A stretch of 64,000 bases of DNA from Myxococcales bacterium (lineage in GTDB: Bacteria; Myxococcota_A; Polyangia; Polyangiales; Polyangiaceae): positions 62,001 through 126,000 of the forward strand of contig JADJCA010000030.1 of the NCBI GenBank assembly GCA_016703425.1. The letters are read 5' to 3'. This document shows positions 17,077-25,346 of the stretch, piece after piece (the stretch's first letter is position 1; each line of letters begins with the position of its first letter). The notes beneath the pieces are model-generated. The model saw nothing but the letters and a program-made list of their open reading frames with translations, had not been told where the DNA came from and made no database searches. Made by a program: the position numbers and the translations under genes.

Positions 17077-17568
17077 CGCTACTTGCGATCCAAGATGAGC
17101 GGAGCAGGCTCGGTGGGCGCCGTCGGTCGCGGCGTCGCAGCCTTCCGTGGGGGGGCGTTGCGGAGTGCCTTCGCGGAGGGGGCTCGACGGTGCGGCGAGC
17201 GGCGACGCGGTGCCAGGCTCGAGCTCGAGCGGGGCGATGGCCTCCGCCGCGGCTTCTTGCCGTGCTGGAGGCGCGAGCGCTCTCGAGTCGGCGGTCACCG
17301 GCGATTCAACCTCACCGCCCCCGGAGGTCGCCGCGCGGATCACGAGCTTCCCCTCGCCCTCGGAGCACATGGCCAAGACGGGGGTGGTGCCGCCGGCCGG
17401 GTCGAGCTTCTGGCTCTCCGCGAGCTTCGGGCACGCCTCTGCATAGCGCCGCGCGTCGATGAGCTTCTTCGCGTCGTCGAAGAGCGCCTGGGCGGCGGCC
17501 GGGTCTCGCGTGTCAGCCGACGCCAGTTGCGTCCACAGGCACGCGCCAAGGACGACGAGCCGCGGCAT
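17077..17568 (-). pseudogene. TPR-protein N-terminal remnant fused in frame to MGMT
   Basis: This in-frame extension of the MGMT frame begins, from ATG 17568, with a signal peptide (LVVLGACLWTQLASA) followed by AQALFDDAKKLIDARRYAEAC and KLAESQKLDPAGGT. That is the typical opening of an exported TPR/PEGA protein abundant in myxobacteria. After LAMCSEGEGK the TPR pattern is lost and the sequence becomes Ala/Pro/Glu-rich with no fold I recognise, then runs into the MGMT. The usual continuation (more helices, a PEGA domain and a membrane segment) is absent. The best reading is a truncated gene whose 3' part was deleted, leaving the remnant in frame with ogt. An intact fusion protein is the alternative. 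Confidence 0.55.
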
Positions 17569-17723
17569 CACGATCGCTCTCGGTCGCAAGGCCTGCAGCG
17601 TAGCGGCTGTGGTCAACCTTCGTCACCCCTGTCTCCGCGGTCGGGAGAGGTGGGCGGATGCGGTTTCACGATTTCTCGATCCCTTTGAGCGCGAGGCGAC
17701 ATGAAGCACGAAGAGGTCAATGC

Positions 17724-19532
17724 ATGCGAGGACTCGGTTGGCTCGCCCTGTCGGCGTTGGGAGTGGCGGCGGCATGCGGCGCAGGCGCCGACCCGGACGC
17801 CGAAGAAGCGAGCGCTTTCGATGGCGGGGCCGTTGACGGCGCAGCGAGCGCTAGCGACGGAGACCTGACAGACGCTGCCGCCCTCGACGCCGACGCCGAC
17901 GCCGGCGTCGTGGTGGACGCCGCGGTCGCAGAAGCCGGCTCCGACGTCGGCCCTGTTCCCGCCGACGCCACCGAAGCGTCGCCTGATGCGATGTCTGACG
18001 CGGCCGATGGTGGCGCTTGCATCGATGTCGACGGCGACGGCTTTGGGGTCGGCGTCGGGTGTTTGGGTGCGGATTGCAACGATAGCGACCCGCTGGTGAA
18101 TCCAGCCATGGCTGAGCTGGCCGACGACGGTCGCGACAACGATTGTTCGGACGGCGACCTCGTCGCGGCCACCGCCAACGGGATCTACGTCGATGGAGCG
18201 TCGGCGAGCTGCTCGGACACCGCGCTGACTCGCGGGACGAAGGCGAAGCCCTATTGCTCCCTTGAGATGGCCGTCATCGAGGCCTACCAGGCGACCGGCG
18301 TCGGTGATCCCGTCGGGCGCTCGCTCTTCGTTGCCAAAGGCCTCTACCCACGGGTCGTCGGCTTCCCGAAGTCGACGAGGCTGTACGGCGGCTACGACAG
18401 CGCAACGTGGTCCTACGACCCGTTGGTCAACGAGACCGTCATCGGTGGCGCGGTGACGCTCGAGGACTCGGATTCAAGAGCCTGCCGCGTCGGCGCCGGT
18501 TGCGGCAACGGGTGCGCCTGCATCGACTGGGACTCTTGGATGAGCATCAACGCTTCCGCCAACGCCGTGGTGCAGGGCTTCACCTTCAAGGAGGGCGTGA
18601 GGGCTGGCAAGCCCCTCTTCGCGGTCGTCGTCAACTCCAGCGGTCGCGTCGTTCTGGCGCACAACTCGGTTCGCGCCGGCAGCGGCGCCCAGACCATCAC
18701 CGTCAGCATCAAGCCGACGGCGACCAACGTGTGGTTGCTGCACAACCGCATTCACGGCGGGGCACCGCAGACGAGCACCGTCTTTGCGGTGAACAACCTG
18801 GGCAACGCCACGCTCTTTGGCAACGTCATCGACATGGGGGTCGGCGTCGCCGGGCAATACGGCGCAGCCGTGCAGAACTACGGGACCATGCGTCTCGTGG
18901 CCAACGTGCTCAACCCTGGCGACACCGGAGGCGACGCCCTCGCGAGCTACGGGCTTATCAACCAGACGACGGCCGGCTCGGCGGGCACCGCCCACGCGGC
19001 CCACAACGTGGTCTTCGGAGGTGCCGGCACTGGCGCCTCCCGAGGGATCCTCTCGAATTCACCGCTTACGCTCGTCAACAACGTCATCGGCGACCGCACG
19101 AGCGTGCCCATCGCGTGGGCGCGCCGCCCAGCCACCGACGCCATCGCCCTCGACGTGGGCTTCGCGTCGACGACGACGCTGGAGCACAACCTCTTCGTCC
19201 AAACGAGCTACCCCGACGAACCCTCGCCGCCGAACGTCCTGGCGGGGCGCTTTCTCATGGCGCACAGCTTGGCGACGACCACGAAGCTCAGCTCGCTCAC
19301 CGACGTGAACGCGTGCGCGTGGACCGGTTGCCTGGCCGCTGCGCAAAACATCCTCGGCGCTCCGCTCTTCCTTGACGCGGCCAACAACTTTCACATCGCT
19401 GCCGGCAGCCCCGCCGAAGGGAAGGGGAAGGACTCGGCGCCCTACGTCAGCGGTGGTCTCGGTCGCGTGGACGTCGACCGGGCGCTTCGGCCCGCGTTCG
19501 CACCTGACATCGGCATCGACGAGAGGCCCTGA
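17724..19532 (+). CDS. MopE-motif parallel beta-helix lipoprotein
   Basis: A 602-residue lipoprotein with lipobox VAAAC near residue 17 and a 90-residue linker made largely of Asp, Ala, Gly and Val. Residues 115-155 hold the putative metal-binding motif of MopE type, CIDVDGDGFGVGVGC then DCNDSDPLVNPA and DGRDNDCSDGD. The C-terminal 430 residues contain repeated Asn-rich turns (AHNSVRAGSG, LLHNRIHGG, LFGNVIDMG, VANVLNPG, AHNVVFGGAG) that mark a right-handed parallel beta-helix. AAGAGG sits before ATG 17724 and decides this start. Such proteins are surface-exposed and bind carbohydrate, metal or other cells. The role here is unknown. Confidence 0.8.
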   Translation: MRGLGWLALSALGVAAACGAGADPDAEEASAFDGGAVDGAASASDGDLTDAAALDADADAGVVVDAAVAEAGSDVGPVPADATEASPDAMSDAADGGACIDVDGDGFGVGVGCLGADCNDSDPLVNPAMAELADDGRDNDCSDGDLVAATANGIYVDGASASCSDTALTRGTKAKPYCSLEMAVIEAYQATGVGDPVGRSLFVAKGLYPRVVGFPKSTRLYGGYDSATWSYDPLVNETVIGGAVTLEDSDSRACRVGAGCGNGCACIDWDSWMSINASANAVVQGFTFKEGVRAGKPLFAVVVNSSGRVVLAHNSVRAGSGAQTITVSIKPTATNVWLLHNRIHGGAPQTSTVFAVNNLGNATLFGNVIDMGVGVAGQYGAAVQNYGTMRLVANVLNPGDTGGDALASYGLINQTTAGSAGTAHAAHNVVFGGAGTGASRGILSNSPLTLVNNVIGDRTSVPIAWARRPATDAIALDVGFASTTTLEHNLFVQTSYPDEPSPPNVLAGRFLMAHSLATTTKLSSLTDVNACAWTGCLAAAQNILGAPLFLDAANNFHIAAGSPAEGKGKDSAPYVSGGLGRVDVDRALRPAFAPDIGIDERP

Positions 19533-19559
19533 CCGCTCACCGTCTCTCTGCGTTCTGGC

Positions 19560-21599
19560 CTACTCGCTCGGGCCGATGAGACCGTAGTGGCGGGCGAACC
19601 AGTACAGGTGGAGGAAGTCTCCGCCGGGGTTCTCGTAGCCTTCGGAGTTCAGGTACTCGCCACCGGTCATCCAGTAGTTGATGCCCGGTCCCGTCTCGAA
19701 CAACGGGTAGAGGTTGAGGGCCTGCGTCCGGTTTTCCTCTGGGTACTTCATCCAGTCGCCCTTCCAGGGCACGGAGGGGTAAGGCGACATGCAGAAGTCC
19801 GGCGAGAGCCGCCGATCGATGGTGTACGAGACCTTCGGGTATTGGGCCTCGAGGAGGCGCGAGACGCCGTCCTTGATGAACGGCGATGACGGACCGGCCC
19901 CCGTGCCCATGGCGGCCTTCAAGAGGTGCCACGTAGGGAAGCGCTGCTTTTCGAGGTTCTTGTGGCTTGCGTCGATGTGCGCGCGGTAGACCGACGTCGC
20001 GTCTCCACCGAGGTTCATGCGCTCTGCGAGGAGCATGTTGATGGTGTCGCCCACGAAGGTGAGGTGCGTGCCGCTCCAATCGACGATGCCCTGGGAGTAG
20101 AAGACCGCCGTCGCCGGTAGGCTTAGCTTGAGCAACGCCCACGTGCCCTCCGCTTGCGCCTTGTAGGAGAGGTCGCCGGTCATCACCGCGTACATCCAGT
20201 TCGCGATGTGCTTGTTCGTCTGTTGGCTCGCCAGCGCGTTGGACCCGCCGAGAACGACATCGTCGGCGAGGTGCTTGGTGTTGGTACGAATCCGCGCGCA
20301 CAGGGCGTCGTGGCCCGTCTTGCCGCCCTCGCAGAACATCGACCACCCGAGCAGATACCCGTAGAAGAGGCCCTTGATCATGTCGTTGTTGCCGCCCTCG
20401 AGCCACTCAAGGTTGGCGTAGGCCCCGGTGCCCGCGTGCCAGCCGGCGCCAGGGCCCTTGGGCTTGCGGAGCGTTCGCGCGAAGTGCGCCCAATCGCCGC
20501 CGGTGATCTCTTGGAGCTTCAAGAGGGCGTCGAGCGTCAAGAGGACGCGGTCCTTCGCCTTGGCGTCGCCGTTCACCTTGAAGTGGAAATACTGGCTCGC
20601 GAGGTAAACGGCGGTCCATAGAGAACCGTCGCCGGACTCCCACTGTCCCGTGTAGGGTGCACCGATCGGACCGCCGTGGGGAATCATGCCGACGTCCGGG
20701 TCAACGAAACGCGCGTCGATGTCGGCCTCGTAGCGCTCCGCCTTCTCGGCGAGCGTCCAGCGGTACGAATCGGCGCGGACGCGGGCCTCGGCGAGGCTGA
20801 TGTCGTCGATGACCTTGTCGTAGACCCGGAGGGCGTTCTTGTTCGCTCGGTAGAAGGCGAAGTCGGTCATGTCGAGCACGTTGCCGTGGACCGCCGCCTG
20901 GAACTCGGGACGCGACACGAACGGCTTGACGACGTCGAGCGTGTGGTAGTTGGCGTAGAGGTTGAAGTTGGTCTGCTTCGTGGTGGCGTCGGGTGGCGCG
21001 TGCGCCGGTAGCGTGACGCGCTCGTCGATGAAAATGGGGGTTGCCGGGAGCGCCTTCCGCCCCGTCCAGCGCTCCGACAGGGAGAGGCCGGCGCCGCTGA
21101 TGGTTCCCCGAAGCTCACCGCCCGTCTCGAGGGTGAGGCTCCCGGTGAGGGCCAAGGGGCCGTCTTGGGCGGTGCGCTTGAAGGTCCCCCGCCGCGTGAT
21201 GAAGTCCATGCGCTTGAGCGAAGACGACAGCGTCAGCGCGGCGCCTGCCTTGGACAGCGTGCCGCGAAAGAGCCAATGAAGCTCGCGGCCGTCTTCCACG
21301 GTCGACTTGGGGTACCGCACGCTCCGAATGAAGCGGTATCCGCCCTTGTCGGGGCGCACGTCGACTTCGCCGACGAATTCGCCGCGCGCGTCGGTGCCCT
21401 CGACCGACCAGAGGCCGACGATGGGGTCGGCCGCGAGATCGGAGGGTGACGCCGGCGGTGGCTTCCCCGGAGCGGACGTCGGCGCGGGGCCGGTTGTGCC
21501 GTCGGGCGATGTCCACGAGCCTCCTCCTCCTCCTTGTTCGTACGACCCGCAGGCGAAGAGGAGCGACAGCAAGGACGTGGCCACGAGCGCGCGAGACAT
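19560..21599 (-). CDS. Large lipoprotein, possible alpha/alpha-toroid enzyme
   Basis: A 679-residue lipoprotein (signal ending LLFAC, then GSYEQGGGGGSW and a Pro-rich linker). Residues 55-190 form a beta-rich domain (VGLWSVEGTDARGEF, GEVDVRPDKGGYRF). The larger C-terminal part is helical with aromatic-rich segments: YHTLDVVKPFVSRPEF, MIPHGGPIGAPYTGQWESGDG, GGDWAHFARTLRKPKG, NNDMIKGLFYGYLLGWSMF and ANWMYAVMTGDLSYKA. This layout suits a six-hairpin or alpha/alpha-toroid glycoside enzyme fold, but I see no defining catalytic signature, so the proposal is weak. ATG 21599 is chosen because it begins the signal peptide; the frame upstream is low-complexity. It is convergent with the MopE-like gene. 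Confidence 0.7.
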   Translation of the reverse strand: MSRALVATSLLSLLFACGSYEQGGGGGSWTSPDGTTGPAPTSAPGKPPPASPSDLAADPIVGLWSVEGTDARGEFVGEVDVRPDKGGYRFIRSVRYPKSTVEDGRELHWLFRGTLSKAGAALTLSSSLKRMDFITRRGTFKRTAQDGPLALTGSLTLETGGELRGTISGAGLSLSERWTGRKALPATPIFIDERVTLPAHAPPDATTKQTNFNLYANYHTLDVVKPFVSRPEFQAAVHGNVLDMTDFAFYRANKNALRVYDKVIDDISLAEARVRADSYRWTLAEKAERYEADIDARFVDPDVGMIPHGGPIGAPYTGQWESGDGSLWTAVYLASQYFHFKVNGDAKAKDRVLLTLDALLKLQEITGGDWAHFARTLRKPKGPGAGWHAGTGAYANLEWLEGGNNDMIKGLFYGYLLGWSMFCEGGKTGHDALCARIRTNTKHLADDVVLGGSNALASQQTNKHIANWMYAVMTGDLSYKAQAEGTWALLKLSLPATAVFYSQGIVDWSGTHLTFVGDTINMLLAERMNLGGDATSVYRAHIDASHKNLEKQRFPTWHLLKAAMGTGAGPSSPFIKDGVSRLLEAQYPKVSYTIDRRLSPDFCMSPYPSVPWKGDWMKYPEENRTQALNLYPLFETGPGINYWMTGGEYLNSEGYENPGGDFLHLYWFARHYGLIGPSE

Positions 21600-21726
21600 G
21601 CGCGCCGTCGTAGTCGAGTGGTGCTCCCCCGCAAGCGTGCATCGGCGCGAGACGTCGTCGATACGACCTCGTTTCACCAGCGAGACATGTGAACTCCGAG
21701 GCCACACTCGCCTCGTACAGGCAGCG

Positions 21727-22221
21727 TCAGTTGCACTCGCTCGTGCAGCTCGCCTCGACGCAGGCGGAGATTGCGTCGTATTCGCCTTGTCCCTTCGGGT
21801 ACTGCGTGCCGCACGCTGCGGTGCAGGCTTTGACGCCACCGTCGGCCGCCGACGCATCGGCCCCCGCGTCATCGGGCAAGAGGACGCACGCCAAGATGCA
21901 GTTGACGTAGCCGTCGTCGCAGTCGCCGTCGGCGTAGCAGGCGTTGACCTCCGCGCAGCAATTCGCCTCCGCGCACGCGTTGCAGTCCTGGTCTTTCGTC
22001 GCGTAGGGCTTCGAGAGCTTGCACGCGGGGCCTGCGTCTGCGGCGCCGGCTTCGGACGGCGCGCTGTCGTTCTTGCGGGCCGCGTCGGCGGCCGTCGCCG
22101 CGTCAGCACCGGTCGCGTCGCCGGCGGCCGAAGGCTCTGCCGTCGCGCAGGCTACGAAAGAGACGAGCGCGGCGGCGCCGAGCCACGAGGCCGCACGCGT
22201 GAAGACGATTTGGAATTGCAC
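21727..22221 (-). CDS. Small Cys-rich lipoprotein
   Basis: A 164-residue lipoprotein with lipobox VSFVAC near residue 25 and an Ala/Asp linker to about residue 65. The mature domain carries about fourteen cysteines in the order CKLSK, DCNACAEANCCAEVNAC, DCDDGYVNCILAC, CTAACG, CVEASCTSEC, which should form a compact disulfide-stabilised helical fold. The pattern CxxCxxxxCC with CxxxC pairs recurs in exported myxobacterial proteins. It sits 15 nt downstream of the aspartyl-protease-like lipoprotein gene on the same strand and is probably co-transcribed with it. No function is known to me. Confidence 0.75.
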   Translation of the reverse strand: MQFQIVFTRAASWLGAAALVSFVACATAEPSAAGDATGADAATAADAARKNDSAPSEAGAADAGPACKLSKPYATKDQDCNACAEANCCAEVNACYADGDCDDGYVNCILACVLLPDDAGADASAADGGVKACTAACGTQYPKGQGEYDAISACVEASCTSECN

Positions 22222-22236
22222 GAACCTACCTGCGAT

Positions 22237-23457
22237 TCAGTTCTTGGGGACCCACACGCGGGAGCTCGCGGGGTCAAAGACCATGGCCTGGGCGTCGACA
22301 AAGAACGAGGAGCCGACCTGCGCCGCAGGGACGGTCCAGGTGCCGATGCCGCCGCACTTCTCAGTCTCGGCGGTCTGCTCCTTCACGAAGATGGCGACGG
22401 CCGTTTCGCGACGTGCGACCGAGCCGCCCGACGCGATGAAGTCGACCTCTTGGCCGTCGGCCAGCCGATAGGCGAGGACCTTCTCGCTGAAGCCGGGAAT
22501 GCAGGTCGTCAAGTACACGTCGGCGAGTTCGTCGCGCACGAGCTTCTCCGGGCCCTTTTGCGAGAGCAGCGTGAAGAGCGCCTGGTTGACGTTGATCGAG
22601 TGACGAATGAGGCGATCGTCGTAGCCCGTATCGAGCTGCGCGAGAGCGCTCACGCCGGCGACCGTGATGGGCACGGTGGGGACGTTCGGCACCGTGAAGC
22701 CGGCGGTGCCGCCGTCAGGTGAGTTGAGGACGTCTGACAGCGGCCGCAGCTTCGACAGGTCCGTCGTGTAGAAGCCCTCCGACGGAAGCGGCGAGAAGCC
22801 AGCGCCCAAGAGCTGCGGATCGGTGCAGAAGGTCTTCGGATCGCTTCGCCAGATTTGCCCGCGGGTGTAGTCGAGCGTGTACGGGTGGAGCGCCAAGAAA
22901 TCCGTGCCGAGGATCCCCGCCTGCCGCGTCAGCGACGCGATCGTCGAATAGTCCGAGCGGCGCAGCGTGACGAAGCCCCAGTCGCCGAAGAAGTCGAAGC
23001 CCTGAAACGTGTGGTCGGCTCCCAGGCCGCCGTCGCCGGCGTAGCTCGCCGGCACGGGGCCCGCATCGGCGGAGAAGGCGCCGTAGTCGATGGTGGACCC
23101 GGTGGTGCCGAAGTCGACGACGAAGTTTCCGGATACGCCGGGTGCGCCAGCTTCTGCGTCGCCGGCGTCGTTGGCTCCGATGCGAATCGAGACGTACGCG
23201 CGCTCGCCCGCCACTTCGAGCGGGAGCGCGGTGCCGACGCAGCCGGGAATCGTTGGCGGCGGGGGCTTGACGAAGGGGACGTCGGCCGCGGCGTCGGACG
23301 CCGTGCCGCCGGCGTCGCGCTTGGGCAAGATGACGTATTCGTCGCCGGCCTCCGCCGGAGGAGCGGCCTCTTCCTTCTCGCCGCAAGAGGCGGTGGCGAG
23401 GAGGCCCGGTGACGCGAGCGTCACGGCACAAAGCAAGAAGCCGCGGAGCCTGGTCAT
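22237..23457 (-). CDS. Retropepsin-like aspartyl protease lipoprotein
   Basis: A 406-residue lipoprotein (signal ending ATASC, Cys25) with an Asp/Ala linker. Two aspartyl-protease-like signatures are visible. The first is NFVVDFGTTGSTIDYG with Asp115, where the usual D-T/S-G is altered to D-F-G-T-T-G; the second is AQLDTGYDD with Asp276 in a canonical DTG. Between them, GILGTDFLALHPYTLDY resembles the retropepsin segment GILGxDFL that closes a lobe. This suggests either a bilobal exported aspartic peptidase or a degenerate inactive relative. It would act in the periplasm or outside the cell. The downstream Cys-rich lipoprotein, 15 nt away, may be a partner or substrate. The fold proposal is reasonable, activity is uncertain. 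Confidence 0.68.
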   Translation of the reverse strand: MTRLRGFLLCAVTLASPGLLATASCGEKEEAAPPAEAGDEYVILPKRDAGGTASDAAADVPFVKPPPPTIPGCVGTALPLEVAGERAYVSIRIGANDAGDAEAGAPGVSGNFVVDFGTTGSTIDYGAFSADAGPVPASYAGDGGLGADHTFQGFDFFGDWGFVTLRRSDYSTIASLTRQAGILGTDFLALHPYTLDYTRGQIWRSDPKTFCTDPQLLGAGFSPLPSEGFYTTDLSKLRPLSDVLNSPDGGTAGFTVPNVPTVPITVAGVSALAQLDTGYDDRLIRHSINVNQALFTLLSQKGPEKLVRDELADVYLTTCIPGFSEKVLAYRLADGQEVDFIASGGSVARRETAVAIFVKEQTAETEKCGGIGTWTVPAAQVGSSFFVDAQAMVFDPASSRVWVPKN

Positions 23458-23520
23458 GGTGGCGAGGCTATAGCCCTGCGGGGCGGCACCGACAAGGAAC
23501 CCTCTCTCGGACTATCGGAC

Positions 23521-25209
23521 TCAGTCGGCGCGGTGTTCGATCTCCGGCTGCTGACGGAAGAACGCGTTGAACTCGGGCGCGTTGAACGTCTTGTAGTCGG
23601 GGGCGAACGGCGTGAACGTCGTGCCGTCGGGACCGAGCCGGATCGTGAGCGCCATGGGGGTTACGGTGCGGTAGCTGCTGTCGGCCGGCAGATCCTCGTT
23701 GTCGGGGCCCCCCGCTGAGAACAAGGTAAAAAGCTGCGCGTCCTTCTCCTTGATGACCTGCTCGAAGCCCGCGTTGGTCTTCTCGTGGCCGCGGACGACG
23801 GTGTGGGTGCCGACGCGTTGCATGAACGAGCGCAGCTGGTGGCGCCCGAAGGCGAAGCGCGCCGAGGCGTCCTGCAACGCTGCCGGTACCACGTCGGCGG
23901 TGCTCGGGTCGCTCCACATCATTTGAAAGCGGAGGTCCGGGTCGTTGAGGCTCGAGAGGTCGGTCCACTTCTCCTTGATGCTGCGGTCGCGCGGGATGCC
24001 GCCGTGCACGAAGAAGAGCTTGTCGAACAAGAATACGTTCGGCATCGTCTCGAAGAGTTGGGCGTACTTGCGAAAGACGTCCAGCGAGACGTGTGGCTTG
24101 AGCGTGTTGATGGACTCGGCCGGCTTCACGCCGCCATAAACCTGACCCTTGAACTCCACGTAGTACTCGTGGTTTCCGCGGAGCACGACCACGTGCTCCG
24201 GCGCCGCCACGAAGAGCGACATGACGGCCCGCAGGACGCCGTTCAGGCTGAAGAGTCCGCGGTCGATGTAATCGCCCAAGAGGACGAGCAGCGGGTAGGG
24301 CTCGGTCTTTGGGGAGCGGCGATAGGCCTCGACGCGATCGAAGAACTTGGTCTGCAGAATGGTCGCCTTGAGCACGCTGTAACACCCGTGCAAGTCGCCC
24401 AAGACGGTGAGCTCGAAGCGCGCCCCCGGCGCCGGCATCATCACGTACGTGTGACTGTCCAAGACAAGCGGCCCCGGCGAAATGTCCGCGACGGTCTTCT
24501 TGCCGGCGAGCGTGCCTTGCCCCTTTTCGCGGAGCGCGTCGAGGGAGGCGAGCGTCTTCTCGATGAGCGTGAGGTCGGCCCCGATCTGCTCCTTGATGAC
24601 CTCCGGGTCTCGCGAATAGTGAAGCTCGCTGGGGGCAAAGAACGGATGCACGATCTTTGCCTTCGGTAGCTCGGCGGGGCCATCGACGCGGACCGGCGGC
24701 GCCGCTTCGCCGTCCTCGTCGAGCTCGATGCCGAGATCTTCTTCGAGGAGCGCTGCCAGCTCACCGCGGAACTCCAGCTCCGCGGGGTGGGCCTCGCCGT
24801 CGGCCATGATGAGCTCGTCGACGACGCTCATGAGCTGATCCTGGTTCTCCCGCGGGAAGCCCTTGAAGATCTCGAAGCACCGCAGCTTCAGCCGACTGAG
24901 GACAAACTTCTTCGGGTCTTCGTCCTTCGACACCGGCTCGCTGAAGAGCTCGCGGATGCGCGTGTCGACGCCCTCGAAGACTTCGTGAAAGTGCTTGGTG
25001 AACTTCTGCGCGATCTCGTCGCGCGCCTGCGGCGAGGCCCCCTTCATGGCGGCATCGGCGCGGTCGCGCACGAGCTTGCCGATGGTCTGCCGGACGAACT
25101 CCTTCTCCTTCGCGTCGAAGTCACCGTCCACGTACCCGAAGGTCGTGAGGTAGAAAATGACGGCGTTCATCTGCTGTTCCGCTTCGGTGGGGTCTTTGCT
25201 GAACATCAT
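23521..25209 (-). CDS. PPP-type Ser/Thr phosphatase with TerB-like N-terminus
   Basis: A 562-residue cytoplasmic protein. The first 150 residues are helical and contain GYVDGDFDAKEKEFVRQTIG and a later VVDELIMADGEAHPAELEF, both resembling the acidic metal-binding loops of TerB-like domains. The second half is a PPP-family metallophosphatase: GDLHGCYSV, LLGDYIDRG, LRGNHEYY and FVHGGIPRD supply the two-metal ligands. These enzymes remove phosphate from Ser/Thr, and some act on nucleotides. The start at ATG 25209 (MMFSKDP) is preferred to the upstream ATG 25242 because the family-like part begins there; no strong Shine-Dalgarno is present. It is divergent from the FHA gene 137 nt away, so a shared role in phospho-signalling is plausible. 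Confidence 0.85.
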   Translation of the reverse strand: MMFSKDPTEAEQQMNAVIFYLTTFGYVDGDFDAKEKEFVRQTIGKLVRDRADAAMKGASPQARDEIAQKFTKHFHEVFEGVDTRIRELFSEPVSKDEDPKKFVLSRLKLRCFEIFKGFPRENQDQLMSVVDELIMADGEAHPAELEFRGELAALLEEDLGIELDEDGEAAPPVRVDGPAELPKAKIVHPFFAPSELHYSRDPEVIKEQIGADLTLIEKTLASLDALREKGQGTLAGKKTVADISPGPLVLDSHTYVMMPAPGARFELTVLGDLHGCYSVLKATILQTKFFDRVEAYRRSPKTEPYPLLVLLGDYIDRGLFSLNGVLRAVMSLFVAAPEHVVVLRGNHEYYVEFKGQVYGGVKPAESINTLKPHVSLDVFRKYAQLFETMPNVFLFDKLFFVHGGIPRDRSIKEKWTDLSSLNDPDLRFQMMWSDPSTADVVPAALQDASARFAFGRHQLRSFMQRVGTHTVVRGHEKTNAGFEQVIKEKDAQLFTLFSAGGPDNEDLPADSSYRTVTPMALTIRLGPDGTTFTPFAPDYKTFNAPEFNAFFRQQPEIEHRAD

Positions 25210-25346
25210 GGCGACGGGATGATAGCGAACATCCCTCGGCACCTCGGGCGTTTCTCGACCTCGCCGGGGGCGCTAGACGAGGCCGGTCGGCCGGCGCCGT
25301 CCGGGCCGGGGCCGGTCTTGAGTTCTCAAACGCCCAAAGGGGTGCG

